DNA from: Solimonas aquatica
GTDB taxonomy: Bacteria > Pseudomonadota > Gammaproteobacteria > Nevskiales > Nevskiaceae
Length of the DNA: 64,000 bases
Direction of reading: 5' to 3'
NCBI RefSeq assembly: GCF_900111015.1
Contig: NZ_FOFS01000003.1
Span: forward strand, 186,001 to 250,000
In this document: positions 35,959 through 45,356 of the stretch, in pieces
Numbering within the stretch: position 1 is the first letter of the stretch
Layout of the letters: each line of letters starts with the position of its first letter
Notes under the pieces: model-generated
Database searches by the model: none
What the model saw: only the letters and a program-made list of their open reading frames with translations
Told to the model about the DNA's origin: nothing
Translations under genes and position numbers: made by a program

Positions 35959-37140
35959 ATGGCGCGAGTGCTGATCACGGTGCCGCCGCTGACCGGACAT
36001 CTGAATCCGGCGCTGGCGCTTGCCCGCCAGCTGGCCGCCGAAGGCCATGAGCTGGCCTGGGCGGTGCATGCGCAGCGCATCGGCGACAAGCTGCCGGCCG
36101 GCGCGCGCGTGTATGCGCTGGACGACGAGATCCAGAGCGAGGATCTGGGCAGTGCCTCGCCCAAGGTGCGGGGCATCGAGAGCGTGCGGGTGTTCTTCGA
36201 GGACTACACCATGCCCATGGCGCGCCAGGTGCTGGCGCCGCTGGAAGCGGCGGCGCGCGACTTTGCGCCGGACGTGATGCTGGTGGATCACCAGATGCCG
36301 GCCGGCGCGCTGGTGGCGCGCAAGCTCGATCTGCCCTGGGCCACGCAGGTCACCACCAGTGCTTCGATCCTGAAGATGTCACCGGTGCTCGATGCCTGGG
36401 TGGCCGAGCAGTACCGCAGCCTGCAGCAGGACTATCTGCCGGCGGAAAAGCGCGTCGAGCGTCCGGATTTTTCACCGCAGTGCGTGATCGTGTGGTCCAT
36501 CGAGGCGCTGCTGGGCAATGCCCATGCGCGCGTGCCGGCGCCGTATCTGTTCGTGGGCCCGCCGCAGACGCAGAACCGGCGCGGCATCGAATTCCCCTGG
36601 AGCTGGCTGGACGCCTCGCGGCGCTGCCTGCTGGTTTCCCTGGGCACGGTGAGCCGCGACCGCGACACGCGTTTCTTCGAGGTGATGCTGCAGGCCCTGG
36701 CGCAGCTGCCGCAGCTGCAGGCGGTGATGGTGGCGCCGGCCAGTCTCGCCGCGCAGGCACCGGACAATGTGCTGGTGCGCGATTACGTGCCGCAGGTGGA
36801 GCTGCTGTCGCGGGTCAGCGGCGTGATCTGTCATGCCGGACACAACACCGTCTGCGAGGCCCTGAGCCAGAACCTGCCGCTGATCGTGGCACCGATCCGC
36901 GATGATCAGCCGGTGATTGCGCGGCAGGTGATCGACGCCGGCGCGGCGCTGTTCATGCGTCACGGCAAGGTCACGCCCGAGACCGCGCTGAAAACCATCC
37001 AGACCCTGCTGGATTCACCGCAGCTGGCCGAGCGCGCGGGCGCGCTGGGCGCGCAGCTGCGCCAGGCCCCGGGCGAGGCCGGCGCGGCGGCGGCGCTGCT
37101 GGCCCTGGCCTGTGCCGAGACGGAGCAACTGCCATGCTGA
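35959..37140 (+). CDS. GT1-family glycosyltransferase, MGT/YjiC type
   Basis: 393 residues with a GT-B fold. The N-terminal acceptor domain begins VLITVPPLTGHLNPALALARQLAAEGH. The C-terminal donor domain has RCLLVSLGTVSRD and a UGT signature in VICHAGHNTVCEAL with APIRDDQPVIARQV. Such enzymes move a sugar from a UDP- or dTDP-sugar onto a hydroxyl or carboxyl of a small lipid, polyketide or carotenoid. No membrane span is seen. It lies 19 bp after the ACP and overlaps the hydrolase by 7 bp. By context it most likely glycosylates the synthase product. Confidence 0.88.
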   Translation: MARVLITVPPLTGHLNPALALARQLAAEGHELAWAVHAQRIGDKLPAGARVYALDDEIQSEDLGSASPKVRGIESVRVFFEDYTMPMARQVLAPLEAAARDFAPDVMLVDHQMPAGALVARKLDLPWATQVTTSASILKMSPVLDAWVAEQYRSLQQDYLPAEKRVERPDFSPQCVIVWSIEALLGNAHARVPAPYLFVGPPQTQNRRGIEFPWSWLDASRRCLLVSLGTVSRDRDTRFFEVMLQALAQLPQLQAVMVAPASLAAQAPDNVLVRDYVPQVELLSRVSGVICHAGHNTVCEALSQNLPLIVAPIRDDQPVIARQVIDAGAALFMRHGKVTPETALKTIQTLLDSPQLAERAGALGAQLRQAPGEAGAAAALLALACAETEQLPC

Positions 37141-37886
37141 TGACTTCGGTGCCTGGCGCGCAGCTGGCGACCATGACCCTGGGCCACACCCGCAATCCAC
37201 CGCTGGTGATGCTGCACGGTCTGGTGCTGGGCAATATGGCCAGCTGGTTCTCCAGCATCGCCTCGCCGCTGGCCGATGAACATTACGTGGTGCTCTACGA
37301 TCAGCGCGGACACGGCAGCAGCACGCCGGCGGCGCGCGGCTACGATCTCGACAGTCAGGCGGACGATCTGCAGGCGGTGATCGAGGGCCTGCAGCTGCCG
37401 CGCGTGCCGGATCTGGTCGGACACAGCATGGGCGCGCTGATTGCACTGCGTTACGCGCTGCGCCATCCGGCGCGCGTGCGCCGTCTGGTGCTGGTGGATG
37501 CGCCGATGCCGGCCAGCCAGCACGTCGCGCCCAGCCTGGGCAATGCCTCGCCCGAGGCGCTCAAGGCCTATCTCGACAGTCAGCTGCTGGGCCTGAGCGG
37601 CCGGCGTCGCGAACGCCAGCGCCAGCGCCTGGAAGCGCTGCTCGGTTCCAGCCTGGTGCAGGACGTGCAGCAGATGGGGCCGGAAGACGATGCGCAGCTG
37701 GCGCAGCTGAAGATTCCGGTGCTGCTGGTCTACGGCCGCCACTCGCCCTGCCTGTCGGCCGGCGAGCATCTGCGCGCGGTGCTGCCCAATGTGCAGAGCG
37801 TGCTGCTCGACTGCGGGCACTACATCACGGAGGAAGCGCCGCAGGCCCTGCTCGCGGCGCTGCGTGAATTTCTCGATGAATCGTAA
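37134..37886 (+). CDS. alpha/beta hydrolase
   Basis: 250 residues. It shows the alpha/beta-hydrolase pattern: PPLVMLHGLVLGNMASWF (oxyanion region), YDQRGHGSS, nucleophile S98 in GHSMGAL, and the catalytic His in LDCGHYITEEAP. There is no signal peptide. Neither synthase carries a thioesterase, so this gene is a candidate for chain release, lipid trimming or acyl transfer. It overlaps the glycosyltransferase by 7 bp and is followed 15 bp later by an acyltransferase gene. Confidence 0.85.
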   Translation: MLMTSVPGAQLATMTLGHTRNPPLVMLHGLVLGNMASWFSSIASPLADEHYVVLYDQRGHGSSTPAARGYDLDSQADDLQAVIEGLQLPRVPDLVGHSMGALIALRYALRHPARVRRLVLVDAPMPASQHVAPSLGNASPEALKAYLDSQLLGLSGRRRERQRQRLEALLGSSLVQDVQQMGPEDDAQLAQLKIPVLLVYGRHSPCLSAGEHLRAVLPNVQSVLLDCGHYITEEAPQALLAALREFLDES

Positions 37887-37901
37887 GTCTGGGGAGGTTG
37901 C

Positions 37902-39119
37902 ATGACTGCTGGCCGCTATAGCCGCCGCGTCTCGGCACTGGAGCGCTACTCGCTGGTGCTCAATGCCGTGTACCGCTATCACGTCGATGGCGTGCTGGAA
38001 GGCCAGGGCGAGGTTTCACCGCAGAAGCTGCAGGAGGCGGTGAACCGCGCCGCCGCCGCCAACACCGGCATCCGCGTGCGCTTTCGCGGCTTTCTGGCGT
38101 TCTCGCGCTGGGTGGACAGCGGCATCGCGCCACAGGTGCGCGTGATGCCCTTGTCCGACTGGGACGGCGCCAGCGAGCAGGGCGCGCCGTTTCTGGAAGA
38201 AAAGCTCGCGCCACGGCGCGGCATGCCGATCGCCGATGTGCTGCTGGTGCCTTGCCGTGACGGCGCCACGCGCATCGTGTTCCGCACCCTGCACGCGGCC
38301 ATCGACGGACGCGGCTGCCTGCACTGGATCGGCGAAGTCTGTCGCGCCCTGCGCGGCGAGCCGCTGCTGGGCTCGGACTCGCGGCTCACCGATCTGGACG
38401 TGCAGGAGCAGTACAAGGCGCAGATTCCCACGGAGCCGGAAACCCCGCCGCCGGCCTGCATTCCGGTGCTGCAGCCTTCGCCGCAGGAACATCTGCCGCT
38501 GCGCTTCGTCTGGCGGCGCGTGATCATCGACCGCAATGTCTCCAATCTGCTGACCAAGGCCGCGGCCTTTCTCGCGCAGTGGGCGCGGCGCCAGCAGACC
38601 GGGCCGGTGGGCTTCACCATTCCCGTGGACTATCGCGGCTTTCGCGTGCAGGAGATGGGCGTGGGCAATCTCACCGGCTACGTGCGCCTGAGCGTGGACG
38701 AGCAGGCCACGCCGCGTTCGCTGGTGCAGCAGCTCAACCAGCGCCTCAAGGCCTTTGCCGACTGCCGGCAGTTCCCCGGCGTGCGCGTGCTGTTCTGGCT
38801 GCCGGTGTGGTTCATGACCCGCCAGCTGCGCCCGAAGATCGACGCCATCCTGCATACCGTGACGCCGGCGTTGCCCAGCGGCGGCGTGGTCTCGATGGGC
38901 AACGTCAAGGCCGAGCAGTTCCACTTCCCCGGCTTCACCGCCACGCGCCTGTTCGGCATTCCCGGTGCGGTGGGCAAGCTCAATCTGGTGTTCATCAATT
39001 ACCCGGATCACATCGCGGCCTGCTTCGCGGCACCGGCTGCCTACAATCACGACGGCCAGCTCGATGAGCTGGTTGCCGCATTCCGCCAGCATTTTTCGCA
39101 ATCAGGAAGCACGCCTTGA
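37902..39119 (+). CDS. condensation-domain-like acyltransferase 1
   Basis: 405 residues. The region around TLHAAIDGRGCLHWIGEV matches the HHxxxDG active-site motif of condensation/PapA/WES-type acyltransferases, with the first His replaced by Leu but the catalytic second His and the DG retained. VGFTIPVDYRGF and NLTGYVRL resemble the second subdomain. It shares RALRGEPLLGS with the protein at 43355, so the two are paralogues. Enzymes of this kind esterify hydroxyls with ACP- or CoA-bound acyl chains. It overlaps the adaptor gene (TTGA). Confidence 0.75.
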   Translation: MTAGRYSRRVSALERYSLVLNAVYRYHVDGVLEGQGEVSPQKLQEAVNRAAAANTGIRVRFRGFLAFSRWVDSGIAPQVRVMPLSDWDGASEQGAPFLEEKLAPRRGMPIADVLLVPCRDGATRIVFRTLHAAIDGRGCLHWIGEVCRALRGEPLLGSDSRLTDLDVQEQYKAQIPTEPETPPPACIPVLQPSPQEHLPLRFVWRRVIIDRNVSNLLTKAAAFLAQWARRQQTGPVGFTIPVDYRGFRVQEMGVGNLTGYVRLSVDEQATPRSLVQQLNQRLKAFADCRQFPGVRVLFWLPVWFMTRQLRPKIDAILHTVTPALPSGGVVSMGNVKAEQFHFPGFTATRLFGIPGAVGKLNLVFINYPDHIAACFAAPAAYNHDGQLDELVAAFRQHFSQSGSTP

Positions 39120-40336
39120 AAGACCTTGACCTCGGCAAGCTGCGCGTCGAGCGCAACAGCAGCGCGCCGAAGCCGGCCGCGCCGCGCCCGCGTCTGCCGC
39201 TGTCGCGCCGCAATGTGCTGATCGGCCTCGGCGTGCTGTTGCTGCTGGTGCTGCTGCTCAAGCCCTCGGCGGCGCCGGTGCAGACCACGCAGGTGGTCAG
39301 CGCCTGGCCTTCGCAGCAGTACGCCAGGCTCAACGCCACCGGCTTCGTGGTAGCGCGCAACCGCGCCGCCATCACCGCCAAGACCGCCGGCCGTCTCGAA
39401 TGGCTGGGCGTCAACGAGGGGGATGCGGTGAAGAGCGGCCAGCTGCTGGCGCGCCTGGAAAGCCGCGATCTGGCGGCCAGCTACGAGGCCGCCAAGGCCA
39501 ATGCGCAGGGTGCGGCGGCGGCGGTGCTCAGCGCCGCTTCCGAGCAGGACGATGCGCAGCGCAATGTCGATCGCGTGGAGATTCTGTTCAAGAAGAAACT
39601 GGTGGCGCTGCTCAATCTGCAGGATGCGCGCTCGCGTCTGGCACGCGCCTCGGCCGGCGTGGCCAGCGCCAAGGCCGCGCAGTCGGCGGCGCGCGCCAAC
39701 GAGGAAGTGGCGCGCACCACGCTGGAATACGCGCAGATCCGCGCGCCCTTCGACGGTGTGGTGATTGCGCGCGGCGCCAATGTCGGCGACATCGTCTCGC
39801 CCGGCATGGTCAGCGCCGACGGCAAGGGCGCGCTGCTGGTGGTGGCCGACATGAGCACCCTGGAAGTGGCGGCGGATGTTTCGGAGTCCTCGCTGGCGGA
39901 AGTGCGCATCGGCCAGCCCTGCGAGATTGCACTCGACGCCTTTCCCGAGCGGCGCTTTCGCGGCGAGGTGGCGGTGATCGTGCCGGCCATCAACCGCGCC
40001 AGCGCCACCGTCACCACGCGGGTGCGCATCCTCGATGCCGATCCGGCGATTCTGCCGGACATGAGTGCGCGCGTGAGCTTCCTGTCGCAGGCGGTGCCGG
40101 TGCTCGACAAGCCGGTGCTGGCCGTCAACCCGCAGGCCATCGTCGAGCATGATGGCCAGTCGCTGGTGTACCGCATCGGCGACGACGGCCGCGCCCACGC
40201 GGTGCCGGTGAAGCCCGGCGCGGAGCTGGGCAGCGTGCGTGAAGTCAGCGGTGAACTCAGCGCCGGCACGCTGCTGGTGCTCAATGCCGCGCAGGTCAGC
40301 GATGGCAAGCGTCTGAAGCTGGCCGAGGCCAAGTGA
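39116..40336 (+). CDS. periplasmic adaptor (membrane fusion protein) of an ABC exporter
   Basis: 406 residues from a TTG overlapping the previous stop. One N-terminal membrane anchor (about 38-56, [15 protein letters not shown]), then lipoyl half-motifs ([23 protein letters not shown] and [19 protein letters not shown]) around an alpha-hairpin of coiled coil (about 120-200), then beta-barrel and membrane-proximal domains. This is the MacA/DevB/HlyD architecture linking an inner-membrane ABC transporter to a TolC-type channel. Gene order with the next three genes is adaptor-ATPase-permease-permease. Confidence 0.9.
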   Translation: MKDLDLGKLRVERNSSAPKPAAPRPRLPLSRRNVLIGLGVLLLLVLLLKPSAAPVQTTQVVSAWPSQQYARLNATGFVVARNRAAITAKTAGRLEWLGVNEGDAVKSGQLLARLESRDLAASYEAAKANAQGAAAAVLSAASEQDDAQRNVDRVEILFKKKLVALLNLQDARSRLARASAGVASAKAAQSAARANEEVARTTLEYAQIRAPFDGVVIARGANVGDIVSPGMVSADGKGALLVVADMSTLEVAADVSESSLAEVRIGQPCEIALDAFPERRFRGEVAVIVPAINRASATVTTRVRILDADPAILPDMSARVSFLSQAVPVLDKPVLAVNPQAIVEHDGQSLVYRIGDDGRAHAVPVKPGAELGSVREVSGELSAGTLLVLNAAQVSDGKRLKLAEAK

Positions 40337-40340
40337 GCCG

Positions 40341-41033
40341 ATGACCGCGCTGATTCAGATCCGCGAGCTGAGCAAGACCTATCGGCGCGGCAACCAGCCG
40401 GTGCCGGTGCTGCTGGGCATCGATCTGGAAATCGCCGAAGGTGACTATGTGTCGCTGATGGGGCCTTCCGGTTCCGGCAAGAGCACCCTGCTGAATCTGA
40501 TCGCCGGCATCGACAAGCCCAGCAGCGGCACCCTGCTGATCGGTGGCATCGACATCGCGGCCCTGGGCGAGAACGAACTCGCCGCCTGGCGCGCCGCCAA
40601 TGTCGGCTTCGTGTTCCAGTTCTACAACCTGATGCCGGTGCTCAACGCCTTCGAGAACGTGGAGCTGCCGCTGCTGCTCACCAATCTGTCCAAGGCCGAG
40701 CGCCGCGAGCACGTCGAGGTGGCGCTGGCGATGGTGGGTCTGGCTGATCGCATGGACCATCATCCCAATGAACTCTCCGGCGGTCAGCAGCAGCGCGTGG
40801 CCATCGCCCGCGCGCTGATCACCGATCCCACCCTGATCGTCGCCGACGAACCCACCGGCGATCTGGATCGCACCTCCGCCGACGATGTGCTCAATCTGCT
40901 CGACCGGCTCAACGGCGAGCTGGGCAAGACCATCGTCATGGTCACCCACGATCCCAAGTGCGCGGCGCGCGCGCGCCGCCGCGTGCATCTGGAAAAGGGC
41001 GTGCTGCTGGCCGACGCCGACGCGGAGCACTAA
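40341..41033 (+). CDS. MacB/LolD/DevA-type ABC ATPase
   Basis: 230 residues. Walker A is in [10 protein letters not shown], the signature in [15 protein letters not shown], and Walker B with ADEPTGDLD, all of the MacB/LolD/FtsE subclass that drives FtsX-like mechanotransmission permeases. It is separate from the permease, as in DevA or LolD and unlike fused MacB. It lies 4 bp after the adaptor and 5 bp before the first permease. Confidence 0.95.
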   Translation: MTALIQIRELSKTYRRGNQPVPVLLGIDLEIAEGDYVSLMGPSGSGKSTLLNLIAGIDKPSSGTLLIGGIDIAALGENELAAWRAANVGFVFQFYNLMPVLNAFENVELPLLLTNLSKAERREHVEVALAMVGLADRMDHHPNELSGGQQQRVAIARALITDPTLIVADEPTGDLDRTSADDVLNLLDRLNGELGKTIVMVTHDPKCAARARRRVHLEKGVLLADADAEH

Positions 41034-41038
41034 AAGCC

Positions 41039-42205
41039 ATGCTCGCGGGCTATGTGCTGCGTCTGGCCGGCAAGAACATGCTGCGGCATCGCCTGCGCAC
41101 CGGCCTGACCCTGGCCGGCATCGCCATCGCCATCGTCAGCTTCGGTCTGCTGCGCACGGTGGTGGATTCCTGGTACGCCGGCGCCGAGCTGGGCGCGGCC
41201 GGGCGTCTGGTGACGCGCAATGCCGCCTCGCTGAGCTTCTCGCTGCCGGTGACGTATGCCGAGCGCATCCGCCGCGCGCCGGGCGTGCGCGCGGTGACCT
41301 GGGCCAGCTGGTTCGGCGGCATCTACATCGACGAGAAGCATTTCTTCTCGCAGCTCGCGGTTGATGCCAGCAGCTATCTGAACCTGTATCCGGAATATCT
41401 GCTCAGCCCTGAGCAGAGCGCCGCCTTCCAGCACGACCGGCGCGGCGCGGTGGTGGGGCGCAAGCTGGCCGCCAAGTACGGTTTCAAGATCGGCGACACG
41501 GTGCCTTTGCAGGGCACGCTGTTTCCCGGCAACTGGAGCTTCGTGGTGCGCGGCATCTATCGCGGCGCCGACGACAAGACCGACGAGAACCAGTTCCTGG
41601 TGCACTGGGATTACGTCAACGAAACCATCAAGAACACGCTGCCCGCGCAGGCCGAGCGGGTGGGCGCCTTCATCGTCGACATCCGCGAACCCACGCAGGC
41701 GGCGGCGGTGTCCGCCGCCATCGACAGCAGCTTCCGCAACTCGCTGGCGGAGACGCGCACCGAAACCCAGAAGGCATTCCAGCTGGGCTTCATCGCCCTG
41801 GTCGATACCATCCTGCTGGCGATCCAGACCGTGGCCTATGTGGTGGTGCTGATCATCATGGCGGTGATGGCCAACACCATGGCGATGGCGGCGCGCGAGC
41901 GCACCCGCGAATACGCCACGCTCAAGGCCCTGGGCTTTCGCGACGGCTTCGTCGCGATGCTGATTCTGGGCGAATCCTTGAGCCTGTCCCTGGCCGGCGG
42001 CGCACTGGGCATCCTGCTCACCTATCCGGCGGCGAACGCCTTTCATTCGGCGACGCGCGATCTGTTCCTGATCTTCCAGGTGCAGCCGCTGACGGTCTTG
42101 CTGCAGCTGGCGGCCGCGCTGCTGATCGGTGTGTCGGCGGCGCTGGCGCCGATGCTGAGCAGCCGGCGCGTGCAGATCGTCGATGGCCTGCGGGCGGTGA
42201 CATGA
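41039..42205 (+). CDS. FtsX/MacB-type permease 1
   Basis: 388 residues. One N-terminal span (TGLTLAGIAIAIVSFGLL), a periplasmic MacB_PCD-like domain of about 220 residues, then three C-terminal spans (including TVAYVVVLIIMAVMANTMAMAARERTREYATLKALGF, the conserved FtsX coupling region). These permeases extract lipids or lipoproteins, or push periplasmic substrate into a TolC channel, without crossing the inner membrane themselves. The start at 41039 was chosen because it keeps the N-terminal span. Overlaps permease 2 by 4 bp. Confidence 0.9.
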   Translation: MLAGYVLRLAGKNMLRHRLRTGLTLAGIAIAIVSFGLLRTVVDSWYAGAELGAAGRLVTRNAASLSFSLPVTYAERIRRAPGVRAVTWASWFGGIYIDEKHFFSQLAVDASSYLNLYPEYLLSPEQSAAFQHDRRGAVVGRKLAAKYGFKIGDTVPLQGTLFPGNWSFVVRGIYRGADDKTDENQFLVHWDYVNETIKNTLPAQAERVGAFIVDIREPTQAAAVSAAIDSSFRNSLAETRTETQKAFQLGFIALVDTILLAIQTVAYVVVLIIMAVMANTMAMAARERTREYATLKALGFRDGFVAMLILGESLSLSLAGGALGILLTYPAANAFHSATRDLFLIFQVQPLTVLLQLAAALLIGVSAALAPMLSSRRVQIVDGLRAVT

Positions 42206-43374
42206 ACACCGGCCTGTCGTTTTCCTATGTGCTGCGCAATCTGATGGCGCGCAAGCTCACCACCATTCTCACGGCTTCAGGCATGGCGCTGGTGGTGTTC
42301 GTGTTCGCCACGGTGCTGATGATGGCCGAGGGCCTGCGTGAAACGCTGGGCGGCACCGGCTCGTACAACAATGTGGTGATCATCCGCGCCGGCTCGCAGA
42401 CCGAGGTGCAGAGCACCCTGAGTTTCGATCAGGCCAATCTGGTGGCGACGCTGCCGGGCCTGGCCAATGACGGCGACGGCCAGCTGCGCCTGACCCGCGA
42501 GGTGATGGTGCTGGTCAACATGCCGCGCAAGGATGGCAAGGGTCTGGCCAATGTCATCGTGCGCGGCACCACGCCGGTGGGCATGCGGATGCGCCCGCAG
42601 GCCAAGGTGATTGCCGGCCGTGCGTTCCGGCCCGGCTCCTCGGAAATCATGGTCGGCGCGGCGCTGACCCGCGGCAAGCTGGGCATGGCGCTGGGCGACA
42701 GCCTGTCCTTCGGCATGCGGCAGTGGACGGTGGTGGGCGTGTTCGACGCCGGACACAGCGGCTTTGATTCGGAAGTGTGGGGCGACAGCGGGCAGATGCT
42801 GCAGGCCTTCCGCCGCAATGCCTATTCCTCGCTGGTGGCGGGCCTGCGCGATGCCGAGAGCTACGCCGACTTCGCGGCGGCGGTGGCGCGGCAGCCGCAG
42901 CTGAAGGTGGACATCAAGCGCGAGCTGAATTTCTACGCCGACCAGTCGGAGAATCTCGCCAACTTCATCGGCGTGCTGGGCAAGACCATCACCGTGGTGT
43001 TTTCCCTGGGCGCGATCATTGGCGCGATGATCACCATGTACGCCAGCGTCGCCAACCGCACGCGCGAGATTGGCACGCTGCGTGCGCTGGGTTTTCGTCG
43101 CGGCAACATCGTCATGGCCTTTCTGCAGGAAGCGATGCTGCTGGGCGGCGTGGCCGGGTTGGCCGGACTGTTCGCCGCGTCCTTCATGCAGCTGGTGGAG
43201 ATATCCACCACCAATGTGCAGACCTTTTCCGAAGTGGTGTTCCGTCTGCGGCTGACGCTGGGCATCGCAGCGGAAGTCCTGATGTTTTCGGTCCTGATGG
43301 GCGTGCTGGGCGGTGTGCTGCCGGCCATCCGGGCTTCGCGATTGGAGATCGTTGATGCGCTTCGCTCTGTCTAG
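42202..43374 (+). CDS. FtsX/MacB-type permease 2
   Basis: 390 residues with the same 1+3 membrane layout: TTILTASGMALVVFVFATVLMM at the N-terminus, a periplasmic domain, then IGAMITMYASVANRTREIGTLRALGFRRGNIVMAFLQEAMLLG. It is clearly diverged from permease 1, so the transporter is likely a heterodimer with one ATPase type, as in LolCDE. The next gene starts 20 bp inside its 3' end. Confidence 0.9.
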   Translation: MNTGLSFSYVLRNLMARKLTTILTASGMALVVFVFATVLMMAEGLRETLGGTGSYNNVVIIRAGSQTEVQSTLSFDQANLVATLPGLANDGDGQLRLTREVMVLVNMPRKDGKGLANVIVRGTTPVGMRMRPQAKVIAGRAFRPGSSEIMVGAALTRGKLGMALGDSLSFGMRQWTVVGVFDAGHSGFDSEVWGDSGQMLQAFRRNAYSSLVAGLRDAESYADFAAAVARQPQLKVDIKRELNFYADQSENLANFIGVLGKTITVVFSLGAIIGAMITMYASVANRTREIGTLRALGFRRGNIVMAFLQEAMLLGGVAGLAGLFAASFMQLVEISTTNVQTFSEVVFRLRLTLGIAAEVLMFSVLMGVLGGVLPAIRASRLEIVDALRSV

Positions 43375-44593
43375 CTCCGCCAGGGACCGTTTCCGGCTTT
43401 CGGCGCAGCCGATCCAGCATTTCCGCCGTCGCCTGTCGATGCCGGAGTACTACCACGCCTCCGTCGGCTGCAGCGGCCGCACGCTGGAGAAGCCGCGCGA
43501 GAACAGCATCATCGTGCACGGTCTGGGGCTGTTGCCGGAGGCCGAGTGGCGTCGCGCGCTGCACGCCGCCGCCGCCGCCAATCCGGGTGCGCGGCTGCGG
43601 CTGGTCGGTGACAGCTTCTGGGCGCGTTGGGTGGACGATGCGCCGCTGCCGCAGGTACGCGTCGAGACCGGCTGGGACGGGCGCTCCAACAAGGGCGCGG
43701 AGGTCTTGTACCGCACGCAGATGTCGCTGCGCGAGGGCCGCAGCGTGGAGCTGGTGGTGCTGCCGCAGCCGGATGGTCATACCACGCTGGTGCTGCGCAC
43801 CCATCACGCGGTGATGGACGGCCTGGGCACCATGCATTTCTACAACGAGATCTTCCGCGCCCTGCGTGGCGAGCCGCTGCTGGGCAGCAACGCCAGTTTC
43901 AGCGACGTGGAGCTGATGCGTTCCTGCAAGGTGAAGGAGAGCACATCCAAGCATCTGCCCACCGAGGCCATCACCGGCGAGGTGCGCGGCGAGCGCATCG
44001 GTGATCGCTGGCAGGTGGTATCGCTGGGCAAGCCGGTGAAGAACCAGCTGGCGGTGCTGGCGGCGGTGCTGGCCGATTATGTGCATCAGCACAGCGACAA
44101 GCCGGCGCTGATCGGCGTGCCGGTGGATCTGCGCCGCCACGCGCCGGGTCTACGCACCACGGCCAATTTCGCGACCATGCTGCTGGTGCCGATGCATCGC
44201 GGCGATGCGGCCGAGCATTTCCGGCAGCGTCTGCGCGAGATGCTGGACAAGCGCATGGAGGCTTACTTCCCGCGCATCATCAGCATCTTCAAGCTGCTGC
44301 CGCTGAAGCTGGTCGATCGTCTCATGGGCCGCACGCCCGGCAACTTTGCCAAGCGCAAGATTCTGGAGAGCATCGTCATTTCCAACATCGGCAAGTTCGA
44401 TCCGGTGCCGCTGTCGGCGCCGGGTTTTGTTGCCGAGGCGGTGTGGGCGGTGCCGATCGCGGGCAGTGCGATGGTGGGCTTGTCCTGTGTGGGCGAGGAG
44501 GTGCAGATGAGCATCACCGTCACCGAGGAGCGCGCCGGCGACGGCCGCTTCGAAGATCTGATCGCCTACGTGCGCCAGCGCTTCGCAAGCTGA
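43355..44593 (+). CDS. condensation-domain-like acyltransferase 2
   Basis: 412 residues. It has a complete HHxxxDG motif in RTHHAVMDGLGTMHFYNEIF, the signature of condensation/PapA/WES acyltransferases, and shares RALRGEPLLGS with the protein at 37902, showing common descent. The second half (PALIGVPVDLRRHAPGL, TTANFATMLLVPMHRG, SIVISNIGKFD) also fits the fold. It is the last gene of the cluster and is tightly coupled to the permease before it. Likely role: attach an acyl chain to the sugar or hydroxylated lipid product. Confidence 0.8.
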   Translation: MRFALSSSARDRFRLSAQPIQHFRRRLSMPEYYHASVGCSGRTLEKPRENSIIVHGLGLLPEAEWRRALHAAAAANPGARLRLVGDSFWARWVDDAPLPQVRVETGWDGRSNKGAEVLYRTQMSLREGRSVELVVLPQPDGHTTLVLRTHHAVMDGLGTMHFYNEIFRALRGEPLLGSNASFSDVELMRSCKVKESTSKHLPTEAITGEVRGERIGDRWQVVSLGKPVKNQLAVLAAVLADYVHQHSDKPALIGVPVDLRRHAPGLRTTANFATMLLVPMHRGDAAEHFRQRLREMLDKRMEAYFPRIISIFKLLPLKLVDRLMGRTPGNFAKRKILESIVISNIGKFDPVPLSAPGFVAEAVWAVPIAGSAMVGLSCVGEEVQMSITVTEERAGDGRFEDLIAYVRQRFAS

Positions 44594-44675
44594 GCCCTGC
44601 TCGCACGGCTTGGGCAGCGACGTGACTGCGCAGCCCTGCCATCATCGTCTTGCTTGCGAGCATCGTAGGGCAGCT

Positions 44676-45356
44676 CAGGCGCGTGAGCGCCGTAACCCGC
44701 CGGGGCTTTGCTGGTTGTTGCTGCGTGTGTCTCTCGATCTATTGCCTTCTTCCACCGCCCTTCGGCGGTGGAGTCACTTCTCTTTGCTTGTGCAAAGAGA
44801 AGTAACCAAGAGAAAGCACACCCCGGCTCTGGCGCCCGCTGCGCGGGTGCCTTCGCTGTGCAACGTGCTCGGGGCCGTTGCAGACACGCCATCCATGGCG
44901 TGGCTGCAACTGAGCTGCCCATCCTGGGCAGCTCTCCCCTGCGCTCGCCGCACAGCTCAGCGCCAGAGACGGGGACCCCAAGGTCAAAAGCAACAGCAGC
45001 TTCGAGCTATGCGCGTCGCCGCGCTGTGCTTTGCTGTTGCCTTTAACCCCTTTGCCTCGCACCGAGCAGCGCAGCGAGCGCAGTGGGAGAATCGAACAGG
45101 ATGTTCGATTCAGTTGCATACAGGCCATGGATGGCCTGTATGCGACGGCCCCGAGCACGCGAGCAGCGCAGGCTTCCGCCGCCGCGACAGCGGCGACGGA
45201 TGCGAGGCGTAGGGCGTGCTTTCTCTTGGGTACTTCTCTTTGCACGAGCAAAGAGAAGTACCTCGGGCGCCGGAGGCGCACGAAACCAAGGCCCAATCGA
45301 GCACCCACGCGGCAAGCCACAGCAAAGCCCGGCGGGTTACGGCGCCGACGCGCCTA
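44676..45356. repeat. 680-bp inverted-repeat element with nested palindromes
   Basis: The gap between the last cluster gene and tolC holds two arms in opposite orientation. Outer arms 44678-44712 and 45321-45354 match almost fully. Each arm then has a perfect hairpin ACTTCTCTTTGC / GCAAAGAGAAGT (44776-44803; 45232-45259) flanked by a conserved AAGAGAAAGCAC block, and an inner pair 44865-44910 / 45113-45158 ending in GTGCTCGGGGCC. No transposase is present. Several frames are open but are shadows. It may act as a transcription end or a non-autonomous mobile or REP-like unit; this is inference. Confidence 0.8.

Noticed and set aside
44610-45320. Several overlapping frames of 90-200 codons on both strands between the last cluster gene and tolC
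   Set aside because: All lie in the inverted-repeat element, mirror each other, have no family resemblance and no ribosome sites.
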